Assembly (NCBI GenBank): GCA_026708285.1
Contig: JAPOVF010000328.1
Span: 1-42,135 of the forward strand
From: Acidobacteriota bacterium
Lineage (GTDB): Bacteria; Acidobacteriota; Thermoanaerobaculia; Multivoradales; Multivoraceae
Reading direction: 5' to 3'
DNA length: 42,135 bases
Shown here: piece after piece, positions 7,532 to 14,884 of the stretch
Numbering within the stretch: the stretch's first letter is position 1
Layout: each line of letters begins with the position of its first letter
The notes under the pieces: model-generated
What the model was told of the DNA's origin: nothing
What the model saw: the letters and a program-made list of their open reading frames with translations, nothing else
The model's database searches: none
Position numbers and translations under genes: made by a program

Positions 7532-8001
7532 ACGGAATGACCGGGACCACCGTCAACGCCGCCGGCCAAGAGGTGCCGTCGAGCGAGGTCGAGGTCGATG
7601 TCCGCTACAAGGAGACGGACCAGATGGGCGTGGTCCACCACTCGAACTACCTGGTGTGGTTCGAGCTGGCCCGAACCCATCACTGCCGCGCAGCCGGCAT
7701 GGCCTATCGGAACATCGAGGACGAGGGCTACTGGCTGATGGTCACCGGCGTCCAGCTCAAGTACCGGGGCGCCGCCCGCTATGGCGACACGGTCCGAGTC
7801 GTCTGCTGGCTCGAGCGGCTGAAGAGCCGGGCCATGAGCTTCGGCTACCGGACGGAGGTGGACGGCAAGGTGCTGGTCGAGGGCCGGACCGACCACGTCT
7901 GGGTCGACAGGGAAAGCGGCAACCACTGCAGGATGCCGGAAGTCGTCGTCCCGATCTTCCGCTCGATGGAAAACTGGCCGCCCAGAGCGGAGCCGGCCTG
8001 A
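7528..8001 (+). CDS. YbgC/FadM-type acyl-CoA thioesterase
   Basis: Hot-dog fold protein of 157 residues. The hallmark VRYKETDQMGVVHHSNYLVWFE carries the catalytic Asp of the 4-hydroxybenzoyl-CoA thioesterase/YbgC group and the HxxNYxxWFE helix start. Such enzymes hydrolyse acyl-CoA or acyl-ACP thioesters in the cytoplasm. The ATG at 7528 overlaps the glycosyltransferase stop (ATGA), so it is the last gene of the run that starts at 1578. A strong hairpin follows at 8010-8050. Confidence 0.88.
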   Translation: MNGMTGTTVNAAGQEVPSSEVEVDVRYKETDQMGVVHHSNYLVWFELARTHHCRAAGMAYRNIEDEGYWLMVTGVQLKYRGAARYGDTVRVVCWLERLKSRAMSFGYRTEVDGKVLVEGRTDHVWVDRESGNHCRMPEVVVPIFRSMENWPPRAEPA

Positions 8002-8009
8002 CGGCCGGC

Positions 8010-8050
8010 GCGTCTACCTGGCCGCCTTCGGCGGCGGCCGGCGGAGACGC
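8010..8050. terminator. Hairpin between convergent genes, UUCG-type loop
   Basis: GCGTCT (8010-8015) pairs with AGACGC (8045-8050), and the inner GCCGCC pairs with GGCGGC around TTCG, giving a C(UUCG)G tetraloop. It lies between the stop at 8001 (+) and the stop of the SDR gene at 8077 (-). There is no clear T-run, so it may be a barrier or RNA-stabilising hairpin, not a classical intrinsic terminator. Confidence 0.55.
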
Positions 8051-8076
8051 CGGCGCACCCAGTGGGCGGCCAGTTT

Positions 8077-8847
8077 CTAGAAGCAGGCGTAGCCGCCGTC
8101 GATCACGAACTCGTCGCCGGTGTGGTACGCGGACGCCCCGCTCGCCAGATAGACGGCGATGCCGCTGAAGTCGTCGCCGACACCCCAGCGGCGCTGGGGA
8201 ATGCGGCGCAGGACCTTGGTCTGGAAGGCCTCGGTGCCCAGGGCCCGCTCCGTCATCGCGGTGTCGATCCAGCCGGGCAGGATGGAGTTGACCCGGATGC
8301 CGTGTCGCGCGTGTTCGACGGCGAGTCCGCGCACCATTGCGTTCAGGCCGGCCTTGGTGGCCGCGTAGTGCTCGCTCCGCGGGGCTCCGAAGATCGCGGA
8401 GGAACTGCTGGTCGTGACCAGGGAGCCGCCCTCGCCGCGCTCGACCATGTGCCGGATCGCCTGCTGGAACGTCTGGAACACGCCCTCCATGTTGACCTGG
8501 AAGATGCGGCGCCACTCTTCCATCGACATGTCGACGAAGGGCGTACCGCGGCCGCCGATGCCAGCGTTGGCGAAGCACGAGTCGACCTTGCCCAGCAGGT
8601 GCACGGTGCGCTCGAACGATGCGGCCACCGCGCCCGCGTCGCCGACATCGCAGATGAGCGCTTCGACCTTGGTGCCGTGGCGCTGCAACTGCTCCCTGGC
8701 GGCCGCGTTCTTCGTCTCGTTCGTTCCCCAGATGCAGATGTCTGCCCCCGCCTGGGCTAGCCCCTCGGCGAACCCCAGTCCGATGCCGGAGTTGCCGCCG
8801 GTCACCAGCCCGACGGTGCCGCTCAGGTCGAATGCGTCGTAAGCCAC
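8077..8847 (-). CDS. Short-chain dehydrogenase/reductase (SDR)
   Basis: Classical SDR of 256 residues. It has the Rossmann motif TGGNSGIG (16-23), NAG (94-96), a Ser cluster (147-150) and Tyr161-x3-Lys165 (YAATK), then the substrate-side VNSILPGWIDTAMT. It would oxidise or reduce an alcohol/ketone with NAD(P)(H); the substrate is not predictable. The start is GTG at 8847-8845, preceded by AGGGAG about 8 nt upstream. The frame is open far upstream, but that region lies antisense to other genes and is not used. The gene converges on the thioesterase. Confidence 0.87.
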   Translation of the reverse strand: MAYDAFDLSGTVGLVTGGNSGIGLGFAEGLAQAGADICIWGTNETKNAAAREQLQRHGTKVEALICDVGDAGAVAASFERTVHLLGKVDSCFANAGIGGRGTPFVDMSMEEWRRIFQVNMEGVFQTFQQAIRHMVERGEGGSLVTTSSSSAIFGAPRSEHYAATKAGLNAMVRGLAVEHARHGIRVNSILPGWIDTAMTERALGTEAFQTKVLRRIPQRRWGVGDDFSGIAVYLASGASAYHTGDEFVIDGGYACF

Positions 8848-8912
8848 GGTTGATCTCCCTGGTTCCTTGAGAGTGCGGCGCGGAGCATAGCCGTCTCCGG
8901 TTCGCTCCGGTC

Positions 8913-9656
8913 TCAACCGAACCAGAGGCGGATCGCGAACAGGATCACGGTGATCGTGACCACCCGCTGCACCCAGGCGTGCCCCTTGAGCACGGTCAGT
9001 CGCACGCCGAGCCAGCCGCCAACCATGTTCCCGGCAGCGAGCGCCAGACCGAACGCCCAGTCGACGCGGCCGGAGAGCGCGAACAGCAGCAACGAGAGGC
9101 CAGTGAAGCAGAGGATGCTGAGTACCTTGACCGCATTCCCGCGCACCAGATCCAGGCCGGCCAGCGAGGTCGCGGCGAGGATGAGGAAGCCGACCCCCGC
9201 CTGGACGAATCCGCCGTAGATGCCGACGCCGAAGAAGCCGAGCGCCAGCAGGCCGACGCGCAGGGTCGCCGGCTGGTCTTCGGGCTCGGAGCGCCGCGAG
9301 ATCAGGGTCCAGAGGGTCACCGCGACCATCAGCGCTGCCAGCACGCGGCGAAAGGCGTCGTCGCTGATGACGAGCGCGGCCCAGGCGCCCAGCCCGGCGC
9401 CGGCGGTTGCCGGCAGCGCCGCCCACAGGATTGCCCGCCGGTCGAGGACGCCGTGGCGGTGGAAGCCCCACGAAGCGACGACGTTCTGGAGCAGGATGGC
9501 GACCCGGTTCGTGCCGTTGGCGATACCTGGCGGCAAGCCGAAGAAGATGAGGATCGGCAGGGTCAGGAAGGAGCCGCCGCCAGCCACGACGTTCAAGGCT
9601 CCGGCGACGCAGCCGGCGAGCGCCAGGGCGGGGTAGACGATGGCCGGCTCGCTCAC
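8913..9656 (-). CDS. TauE/SafE-family membrane permease
   Basis: Very hydrophobic protein of 247 residues with about eight membrane helices. It begins ALAGCVAGALNVVAGGGSFLTLPIL, the duplicated N-terminal signature of the TauE/SafE (sulfite exporter/DUF81) family, with the second repeat near GVGIYGGFVQAGVGFLIL. Members export sulfite, sulfoacetate or other small organic anions; the substrate here is unknown. The start is GTG at 9656, with TAGGCT ending 6 nt upstream (9663-9668). It is divergent from the small membrane protein at 9696, with only 39 nt between them. Confidence 0.87.
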   Translation of the reverse strand: MSEPAIVYPALALAGCVAGALNVVAGGGSFLTLPILIFFGLPPGIANGTNRVAILLQNVVASWGFHRHGVLDRRAILWAALPATAGAGLGAWAALVISDDAFRRVLAALMVAVTLWTLISRRSEPEDQPATLRVGLLALGFFGVGIYGGFVQAGVGFLILAATSLAGLDLVRGNAVKVLSILCFTGLSLLLFALSGRVDWAFGLALAAGNMVGGWLGVRLTVLKGHAWVQRVVTITVILFAIRLWFG

Positions 9657-9662
9657 GGCCGC

Positions 9663-9668
9663 AGCCTA
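9663..9668 (-). promoter_or_regulatory. -10 hexamer TAGGCT, likely leaderless start
   Basis: The minus-strand hexamer TAGGCT ends 6 nt from the GTG at 9656. It shares a 39-nt divergent spacer with the + strand TAGAAT at 9682, so the two promoters must interlock. Confidence 0.5.
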
Positions 9669-9681
9669 GCCGCCCGGGCGC

Positions 9682-9687
9682 TAGAAT
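9682..9687 (+). promoter_or_regulatory. -10 hexamer TAGAAT, likely leaderless start
   Basis: TAGAAT followed by CCGG ends 8 nt before the ATG at 9696; no ribosome site fits in the gap. The same 10-base string occurs upstream of 1578 and 13175. Confidence 0.5.
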
Positions 9688-9695
9688 CCGGTCTG

Positions 9696-9950
9696 ATGGC
9701 CGATCAGCCTCCCGCGCGCGGCGGCGGCGCGTCTGTCCTTTCGTTCCTGGGCGGGTTGCGCTTCCCGCAGCTCTTCGTGCTGCTCGCGATCTTGTTCCTC
9801 GTCGACCTCTTCGTTCCCGATCTCCTGCCCTTCGTCGATGAGGCCGTGCTGGGCCTGCTGACGCTGATGGCGGGCATGTGGCGAGATCGGCGGGAGCCGC
9901 CCGACAAGCCTCCCGAGAAGAACGTGACGCCGCCGGGGGCGCGTGGATGA
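9696..9950 (+). CDS. Small single-pass membrane protein (DUF6116-like)
   Basis: Protein of 84 residues with a hydrophobic core (about 20-60, LRFPQLFVLLAILFLVDLFVPDLLPFVDEAVLGLLTLM) and a charged Pro-rich tail (RDRREPPDKPPEKN). The pattern 'LRFPxLF...DLxxPDxLPFVDE' resembles small proteins grouped as DUF6116 as I recall them; that name is tentative. Its stop overlaps the start of the next gene (ATGA), so the two are probably made together. Function unknown. Confidence 0.7.
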   Translation: MADQPPARGGGASVLSFLGGLRFPQLFVLLAILFLVDLFVPDLLPFVDEAVLGLLTLMAGMWRDRREPPDKPPEKNVTPPGARG

Positions 9951-11278
9951 GGCTACGCCGGCTCCTGTTTACCCTGGCGGCTCTGCTTGCGGCCCTACCG
10001 GGGGTCGCGGCGGCCCAGGACTGGAGCGGCGACCATGCATTCCGGATCACAGTGGCGGACGATGCCGGGCAACCGGTGCCGGAAGTCAGGGTCATCGTCC
10101 GGCTTGCGGAGGCCGACCGGTCCGGCGGTCCGCCGCCGCTGCTGACGAACGATGCGGGCGTAGTCGATGTCACCGATCTCTCGGCCGGCGAGTGGGAAAT
10201 CGAACTGATGCGCCAGGGCTTCATGATCGTGAACTCCTATCTGAGACTGGAGGACGGCAAACGGCCCCAGGTGGGGTTCACGTCGAGTCAACGAACGGGT
10301 CCTTTCTGGGCGCCCATGCACGTGAGCTACTCGAGCCTCGGCGCGGCGAGTTCGACCGCGCGCGCAGGTTCGGCTCGCGCGATGAACAGGGCCCAGCGCC
10401 GGGCGGAGCGTCGCGCTGAGCAGCGTGAGCGCCGGCTTCGGCGCGAGAACGTGGCCCGGGTCGTTGAGCCGCCGCCGGCCACGGAGGCGCCGCCACCCGA
10501 GTCGACGGATGTGGTGGAGCAACCGGCGCTGGCGCCGGTCGTCGTGGTGGAGCAGCCCGCTGAGCCCGAGCCGGTCGCGGCGGTGGAGCTACCCCCTGAG
10601 CCCGAGCCGGTCGCTGTGGCGGAGCAACCCGCGGCCGAGGCCGAACCTGAGCCGGAACCCGAACCTGAGCCGGAACCCGAACCCGAACCGGTCGTGGTCC
10701 GCCTGCTGGCGAACCCTACCCTGCTGCCCGCCGGTGCCTGCCCCGAATGCGCGCCCGGCGAGTGGTCCGTGTCGAGTCACTGGCCGGCGGAACCGAGAAC
10801 CGGTGAGACGACAGCCTGCGCGGGCGATCTCGCCGGGCGTCTGGAGCGGGTGGCCGGCATCGTCGAGCAGTCGTTGCCCGAGGAGTTCCTCGCCTACACC
10901 GGCGCGCTGGCGTCGCCCGAGGGCAACGACGTGCTGCGGCTGCTGTCGCCGGAGATCCGGGCCGAGGTCCAGGAGCTGTTGATCCCCGTCCTCGATCCGG
11001 AGCGCTCCTGTCAGGTCATCGGGGTTCTGCTGCCAAGGGATGTGAGGTTCGTCGGCTTCCAGTACGAGGCCGCCGATCTCAGTGCCCGGGGCGGTTGCCT
11101 CCCCGAGCAGCCGTGCGACATCGGCGATGCGGCGTGGCGGGGGAATCCCGTCATCCACCGTCACGATCACGGTACGTTCGTCTACGGCGTGTTCGAGAAC
11201 CTGTCTCCCGACACCCGGCGGGAAGCCAATCTGAAGGTCTACTTCCGGCCTCCGCGGGGTTGGTTGCCGCCGCGCTGA
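9947..11278 (+). CDS. Secreted protein with Ig-like N-domain, Pro/Glu repeat linker and Cys-rich C-domain
   Basis: Protein of 443 residues. A signal peptide (1-22, cut near GVAAAQD) precedes a carboxypeptidase-regulatory/Ig-like domain (about 28-100, with VADDAGQPVPEVRVIV and a TNDAGVVDVTDLSAGEWEI stretch). A basic Arg-rich helix follows (about 130-160), then an extended Pro/Glu linker (about 185-250) with 12-residue repeats and a PE run. The C-terminal domain (about 255-443) has Cys residues in ACPEC, TACAGD, RSCQV and GGCLPEQPC that could form disulfides. The ATG at 9947 gives a perfect signal sequence and overlaps the upstream stop. The linker looks suited to cross the periplasm or cell wall. 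I recognise no family for the C-domain. Confidence 0.75.
   Translation: MRLRRLLFTLAALLAALPGVAAAQDWSGDHAFRITVADDAGQPVPEVRVIVRLAEADRSGGPPPLLTNDAGVVDVTDLSAGEWEIELMRQGFMIVNSYLRLEDGKRPQVGFTSSQRTGPFWAPMHVSYSSLGAASSTARAGSARAMNRAQRRAERRAEQRERRLRRENVARVVEPPPATEAPPPESTDVVEQPALAPVVVVEQPAEPEPVAAVELPPEPEPVAVAEQPAAEAEPEPEPEPEPEPEPEPVVVRLLANPTLLPAGACPECAPGEWSVSSHWPAEPRTGETTACAGDLAGRLERVAGIVEQSLPEEFLAYTGALASPEGNDVLRLLSPEIRAEVQELLIPVLDPERSCQVIGVLLPRDVRFVGFQYEAADLSARGGCLPEQPCDIGDAAWRGNPVIHRHDHGTFVYGVFENLSPDTRREANLKVYFRPPRGWLPPR
10510..10690 (+). repeat. In-gene tandem repeats encoding a Pro/Glu-rich linker
   Basis: A 33-36 bp unit recurs. The string CTGAGCCCGAGCCGGTCGC begins at 10560 and again at 10596 (36 bp apart), and GTGGTGGAGCA begins at 10511 and 10544. 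They encode 12-residue units such as PVAAVELPPEPE, then the PE dipeptide run encoded near 10640-10690. Repeats of this type can change copy number by slippage without shifting the frame. Confidence 0.8.
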
Positions 11279-11355
11279 CGGCGGGCCTTGCGGTACGCTC
11301 GTTCGCGTTCACCGAAAGAGAACCGGCCCCAGCGAACTTCTGCGAGGAGAGTGTC

Positions 11356-12441
11356 ATGTCCTTCCGCCGCTCGAGCTTCCTGTTCACCACCTTCGTGTTG
11401 GCATCGCTTCTGACGGCGCCGCTGGCCGCCGCCGGGGACGAGGACATTCCACGCACACCGAGCGGCCGGCCGGATCTCTCCGGCAACTACGACGTCGCCA
11501 ACCTGACGCCGTTCGAGCGGGATCCCCGCTTCGGCGACAAGGAGTTCATGACCGCGGAGGAGGCGGAGGGGATCGCCGCGATGATGGCGGCGGCCAGCGC
11601 AGGCGCGAACGCGGTCAGCGACCCGGATCGCGAGGCGCCGCCGCCGGGCGGAGACGGCTCCGCGGGCGCGGCCGGCGCGGTCGGCGGCTACAACTTCTTC
11701 TGGCTCGACTTCGGCAACCAGGCGTATCCGATCGATGGCCAGTACCGGACCTCGGTCCTCACCGACCCACCGAACGGCCGCATGCCGGAACTGACCGAGG
11801 CCGGCAAGGCGCGCCGGGCCAGGGTGAACCCGTACCTCTACAAGAACACCGGCGACGCCTGGTGGATCGAGGCCGACGACGATCCCTACGACGGTCCCGA
11901 GACGCTGACGCCCGGAGACCGTTGCATCTACACCAGCGTGGCCACCACCCCGGTACGCTCTCTGCCCTACAACAACCTGAAGACGATCACCCAGACCGAG
12001 GACCACGTCGTCATCCTGGTGGAGTGGATGCACTGGGCGAAGGTCATCCGGCTGAACGCGGAGCACCCGCCGGCCGAGTACCGTTCCATGGGCGGCGACT
12101 CGATCGGTTGGTGGGATGGCGACACCCTGGTCGTGGAGACGACGAACTTCCTCGACAGTCAGAGCGATCCGCGCGACGGCCTGAAGGTCATCGAGCGTTT
12201 CAGCCGCCACGGGGCGAAGGACCTGCTCTACGGGTTCACCGTCCATGACACGGACTACGCCGCGCCCTACAGCGGTGAACTCATCTGGCCGGGAACCGAC
12301 GACCTCCTCTACGAGTACGCCTGCCACGAGGGCAACTACGCGATGGGCAACATCCTGCGCGGCGCCCGGCTGCTGGAGAAGGAGTACTACGAGAAGCAGG
12401 GGCATGGCGCGAGCACGGGCTCAGGCTCGGGCCGGGAGTAG
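11356..12441 (+). CDS. Secreted protein of the 'GRPDLSG' type, function unknown
   Basis: Protein of 361 residues with a signal peptide (1-27, ending APLAAAG) and then PRTPSGRPDLSGNYDVANLTPFERD. Other recognisable pieces are CIYTSVATTPVRSLPYNNLKTITQTEDHVVIL, a WWDGDTLVVETTNF block and an ERFSRHG segment. Proteins of this layout, usually without assigned function, are very frequent in Acidobacteriota and some marine gammaproteobacterial genomes as I remember them. The start ATG has GAGGAG 6-10 nt upstream. A Gly-rich gap (about residues 95-112) may be a flexible loop. No catalytic motif is evident; a periplasmic binding or enzyme role is possible. Confidence 0.75.
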   Translation: MSFRRSSFLFTTFVLASLLTAPLAAAGDEDIPRTPSGRPDLSGNYDVANLTPFERDPRFGDKEFMTAEEAEGIAAMMAAASAGANAVSDPDREAPPPGGDGSAGAAGAVGGYNFFWLDFGNQAYPIDGQYRTSVLTDPPNGRMPELTEAGKARRARVNPYLYKNTGDAWWIEADDDPYDGPETLTPGDRCIYTSVATTPVRSLPYNNLKTITQTEDHVVILVEWMHWAKVIRLNAEHPPAEYRSMGGDSIGWWDGDTLVVETTNFLDSQSDPRDGLKVIERFSRHGAKDLLYGFTVHDTDYAAPYSGELIWPGTDDLLYEYACHEGNYAMGNILRGARLLEKEYYEKQGHGASTGSGSGRE

Positions 12442-12449
12442 ACGCTCGG

Positions 12450-13175
12450 CTACTGCAGCGAGAAGTTGACCGTCAGGTTGATGTAGACGGGGACCGGCTC
12501 GCCGTTCAGGGTGGCGGGTTCGTAGCGCCACTGTTCGACCACCTGGACAGCGGATTCCGTGAGGCCCTCCGGAAGGCCCTTGAGGACCTTGACGTAGCCC
12601 ACGTTGCCGACGGTGTCGACCACGGCCTGGAGGATGACGACGCCCTGGATCCGGGCGCGGCGAGCCTCCTCGGTGTAGTTGGGACGGGGGGCGTAGGTTC
12701 GTTTGGGCGGCAGGACGTCCCCTTCGATCCACATGGTTCCCGGCGGACCCGACGGGGCGGGAGCTTCGGGGATGTCGAACAGCACGTCGCTGATGCCTTC
12801 GAAGTCGACCTCCGGCGCATCGAAGACCTCTTCCTGAATCAGCGGCTCCGGGTCGTCCGGAGTCGGATCCGGGATCGGTATCTTTCGCGTCTTGGGCTTC
12901 GGGATCGGCTTGGCCTGCGCCGGTGGCGGTGGCTTGAAGCGCACCGTCGTGACCAGGAAGGTCTTCTGGGCCTGCGCCGCCTGGAGCGCACGTGGCTTCG
13001 CGCGGGGAAAGGTGATCAGGAAGAGCAGCGCGTGGAAAGCGATGGTCACGGCGATGCCGACTCGCAGAGGCGTCTTGCTCTGCGGCTCGAGCTCGTAGGG
13101 TGCGCCGCCGAGATGGAGTGAAGCGGCCGCGGATCTCGACCCGGAGGTCTTGCGTTTCTCGAGCTTGAAAGCCAT
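12450..13175 (-). CDS. TonB-family energy transducer
   Basis: Protein of 241 residues: a cytoplasmic N-tail, one membrane helix (about 38-56, VGIAVTIAFHALLFLITF), and a Pro-rich periplasmic stretch (KPPPPAQAKPIPKPKTRKIP). The C-terminal TonB domain (about 165-241) has NYTEEARRARIQGVVILQAVVD, the 'YP..A...G.V' fold core, and VEQWRYEPATLNGEPVPVYINLTVNF. TonB proteins pass proton-motive force from ExbBD to outer-membrane transporters. No exbB, exbD or receptor gene lies nearby, so partners must be elsewhere. The N-terminal tail (about 37 residues) is longer than in classical TonB. It converges on the 11356 gene with 8 nt between stops. Confidence 0.88.
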   Translation of the reverse strand: MAFKLEKRKTSGSRSAAASLHLGGAPYELEPQSKTPLRVGIAVTIAFHALLFLITFPRAKPRALQAAQAQKTFLVTTVRFKPPPPAQAKPIPKPKTRKIPIPDPTPDDPEPLIQEEVFDAPEVDFEGISDVLFDIPEAPAPSGPPGTMWIEGDVLPPKRTYAPRPNYTEEARRARIQGVVILQAVVDTVGNVGYVKVLKGLPEGLTESAVQVVEQWRYEPATLNGEPVPVYINLTVNFSLQ

Positions 13176-13213
13176 AAGGGTCCCAACACGCCGGGCGCCG
13201 CTTGGCTTCCCGG

Positions 13214-13219
13214 ATTCTA
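13214..13219 (-). promoter_or_regulatory. -10 hexamer TAGAAT overlapping an upstream stop codon
   Basis: The TAG stop of the epimerase-like gene (13219-13217) is the first half of TAGAAT followed by CCGG on the minus strand, 38 nt upstream of the tonB-like ATG at 13175. This would give tonB its own promoter although it follows the epimerase gene on the same strand. Confidence 0.45.
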
Positions 13220-14101
13220 CAACTCGTGCCGGAGTGCCGAGTCGAGCGTGGGATAGCGGTAGGTGAAGCCCTCGCTCACAAGACGCGCGGGGACGACGCG
13301 GGCGCTGGCGAGCAGCGTCTCACGCGCCATCGCGCCGAACGCCACGAGGAGCGCGGGGCGGGGAACCGGGAACAGGGCCGGCCGTCGCAGGGTGGTTGCC
13401 AGCGAGCGGGTGAGTTCCGCGTTGGTGACCGGCTCCGGCGCGGTGAGGTTGACGGGGCCTTCGCCTCGTGCGAGCAGGTGGAGGATGGCGGCTACGGCGT
13501 CCTCGAGGTGAATCCACGGGAAGTACTGCTTGCCCGAGCCGAGGCGGCCGCCGACGCCGAGGCGGAACGGCGTCAGCATCCGGGGCAGCGCACCGCCGGC
13601 GGCTGACAGGACGACGCCGAAGCGGAGGATCACCACCCGGTCGCATACGGTCGCCGCGGTCGCGGCGGCGGCTTCCCAGTCCCGACAGACGGAGGCCAGA
13701 AAACCGCTGCCGGCGGAGGAGTCCTCCTCCAACAGCTCGTCTCCCCGGTCGCCGTAGTAGCCGACGGCGGAGGCGCAGACGAAGACGCGCGGCGGCCGCT
13801 CGATCGTGCTCAGGGACTCCACGAGGCGCAGTGTCGCCGGGATCCGGGAAGACCGTATTCGGTGGCGCCTTTCGGCGGTCCAGCGGCCGCCGGCGACGCT
13901 CTCGCCGGCCAGGTGGACGACGGCGTCGAATCCCTCGACGGCCGTGGGCTCGGCCAGGCCGCGCTCGGGGCGCCACTCCAGTTCGTCCGGGTGGCGCGGG
14001 GCGCCGCGTATCAGCCGGCCGCAGTCGTGACCGGACTCCAGAAGCGCGCGGATCAGAGCGCTGCCGATCAGGCCCGAGGCCCCGCTGATTGCGACCTTCA
14101 T
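13217..14101 (-). CDS. TIGR01777/YfcH-like NAD(P)-dependent epimerase
   Basis: Extended-SDR protein of 294 residues. The nucleotide-binding motif is VAISGASGLIGSAL at the N-terminus, followed by VVHLAGESVAGGRWT, the subfamily hallmark, and ASAVGYYGDRGDELLEE holding the active-site Tyr region. FPWIHLEDAV and a C-terminal domain (ALLASARVVPARLVSEGF-like) are also typical. The E. coli relative YfcH has no firm reaction. GTG (14104) and ATG (14101) are adjacent possible starts; ATG is preferred because TACCTT ends exactly 6 nt before it. Confidence 0.87.
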   Translation of the reverse strand: MKVAISGASGLIGSALIRALLESGHDCGRLIRGAPRHPDELEWRPERGLAEPTAVEGFDAVVHLAGESVAGGRWTAERRHRIRSSRIPATLRLVESLSTIERPPRVFVCASAVGYYGDRGDELLEEDSSAGSGFLASVCRDWEAAAATAATVCDRVVILRFGVVLSAAGGALPRMLTPFRLGVGGRLGSGKQYFPWIHLEDAVAAILHLLARGEGPVNLTAPEPVTNAELTRSLATTLRRPALFPVPRPALLVAFGAMARETLLASARVVPARLVSEGFTYRYPTLDSALRHEL

Positions 14102-14107
14102 CACTTC

Positions 14108-14113
14108 AAGGTA
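14108..14113 (-). promoter_or_regulatory. -10 hexamer TACCTT, likely leaderless start
   Basis: TACCTT on the minus strand ends 6 nt from the ATG at 14101, matching the spacing seen at other starts in the window. The match to the consensus is weak by itself. Confidence 0.4.
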
Positions 14114-14155
14114 ACAGCAGTTTGGGGCGTCGCTATTGCCTCCGACCGTGCTCCG

Positions 14156-14184
14156 TTGCGTTCCGTGACGCGTGTTCCTATTCT
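14156..14184 (+). promoter_or_regulatory. Promoter candidate for endonuclease III
   Basis: TTGCGT (14156-14161) and TATTCT (14179-14184) are separated by exactly 17 nt. The -10 ends 9 nt before the GTG at 14194, so the transcript would be leaderless or nearly so. Confidence 0.45.
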
Positions 14185-14193
14185 GGCTCCACT

Positions 14194-14871
14194 GTGCCCG
14201 AGCAGCCGACGCCTCCGTCGAACCGCCGTCTGGCGGCGATGCTTCGCCGCATCCGGCGACACCTCGAGGGTTCCCGGCTCCCGATCGTGACGTTGATCGC
14301 CGAGACCGAGCGGGATCCGTTCAAGGTCCTGGTGTCGACGATTCTGAGCGCGCGGACGAAGGACGAGGCGACCGCTGCCGCGACGCGGCGGCTGTTCGAC
14401 GTGGCGTCGACGCCGGAGGAGATCGCGGGCCTGCCGGCCGCCGAGATCGAGCGCCTCATCTTCCCGGTGGGCTTCTACCGCACGAAGGCGAAGAACATCC
14501 GCCTGGCGATGAGAGTGCTGCTCGACCGGTTCGGCGGCGAAGTGCCCGAGACAGTCGAGGAACTGATCGAGTTGCCGGGCGTCGGGCGCAAGACCGCGAA
14601 CCTCGTCGTCACGGAGGGCTTCCGGCGGCCCGGCATCTGCGTCGACACGCACGTGCATCGGATCACGAACCTCTGGGGCTACGTGGACACGAAGACCCCG
14701 CTTGAGACGGAAATGGCGTTGCGGGCGAAGCTGCCGCGGAGCCAGTGGATCGGCCTGAACAAGACACTGGTCAGCTTCGGCCAGAAGCTGTGCGTGCCGG
14801 TGAGTCCCTGGTGTTCCCGCTGCCCGGTCGAGGAGTGGTGTCCGAAGCTGGGCGTCGACCGGAGCCGGTAG
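14194..14871 (+). CDS. nth: Endonuclease III (DNA glycosylase/AP lyase)
   Basis: Protein of 225 residues (E. coli Nth has 211). It removes oxidised pyrimidines from DNA and nicks the abasic site in base excision repair. The helix-hairpin-helix LPGVGRKTANLVV contains catalytic Lys133, and VDTHVHRI contains catalytic Asp151. Both are offset by 13 from E. coli Lys120 and Asp138. The C-terminus carries the [4Fe-4S] ligands Cys200, 207, 210 and 216 with the exact spacing C-x6-C-x2-C-x5-C. The GTG start at 14194 was chosen because it gives normal family length and follows a promoter-like pair; the open frame to 14089 adds an unconserved 35 residues. Confidence 0.95.
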   Translation: MPEQPTPPSNRRLAAMLRRIRRHLEGSRLPIVTLIAETERDPFKVLVSTILSARTKDEATAAATRRLFDVASTPEEIAGLPAAEIERLIFPVGFYRTKAKNIRLAMRVLLDRFGGEVPETVEELIELPGVGRKTANLVVTEGFRRPGICVDTHVHRITNLWGYVDTKTPLETEMALRAKLPRSQWIGLNKTLVSFGQKLCVPVSPWCSRCPVEEWCPKLGVDRSR

Positions 14872-14884
14872 GGCCACCGGCGGC

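Noticed and set aside
8848-10224. Upstream open frame in phase with the SDR gene
   Set aside because: It is antisense to the 9696 and 9947 genes and overlaps the permease gene, with low-complexity composition; a GTG with a ribosome site at 8847 gives a complete SDR.
10511-10690. CRISPR-like or mobile repeat array
   Set aside because: The units are adjacent without spacers and stay in frame as Pro/Glu codons, so they are protein repeats.
14089-14193. 35-residue N-terminal extension of endonuclease III
   Set aside because: It overlaps the divergent promoter region and the start of the epimerase gene and has no counterpart in the family.
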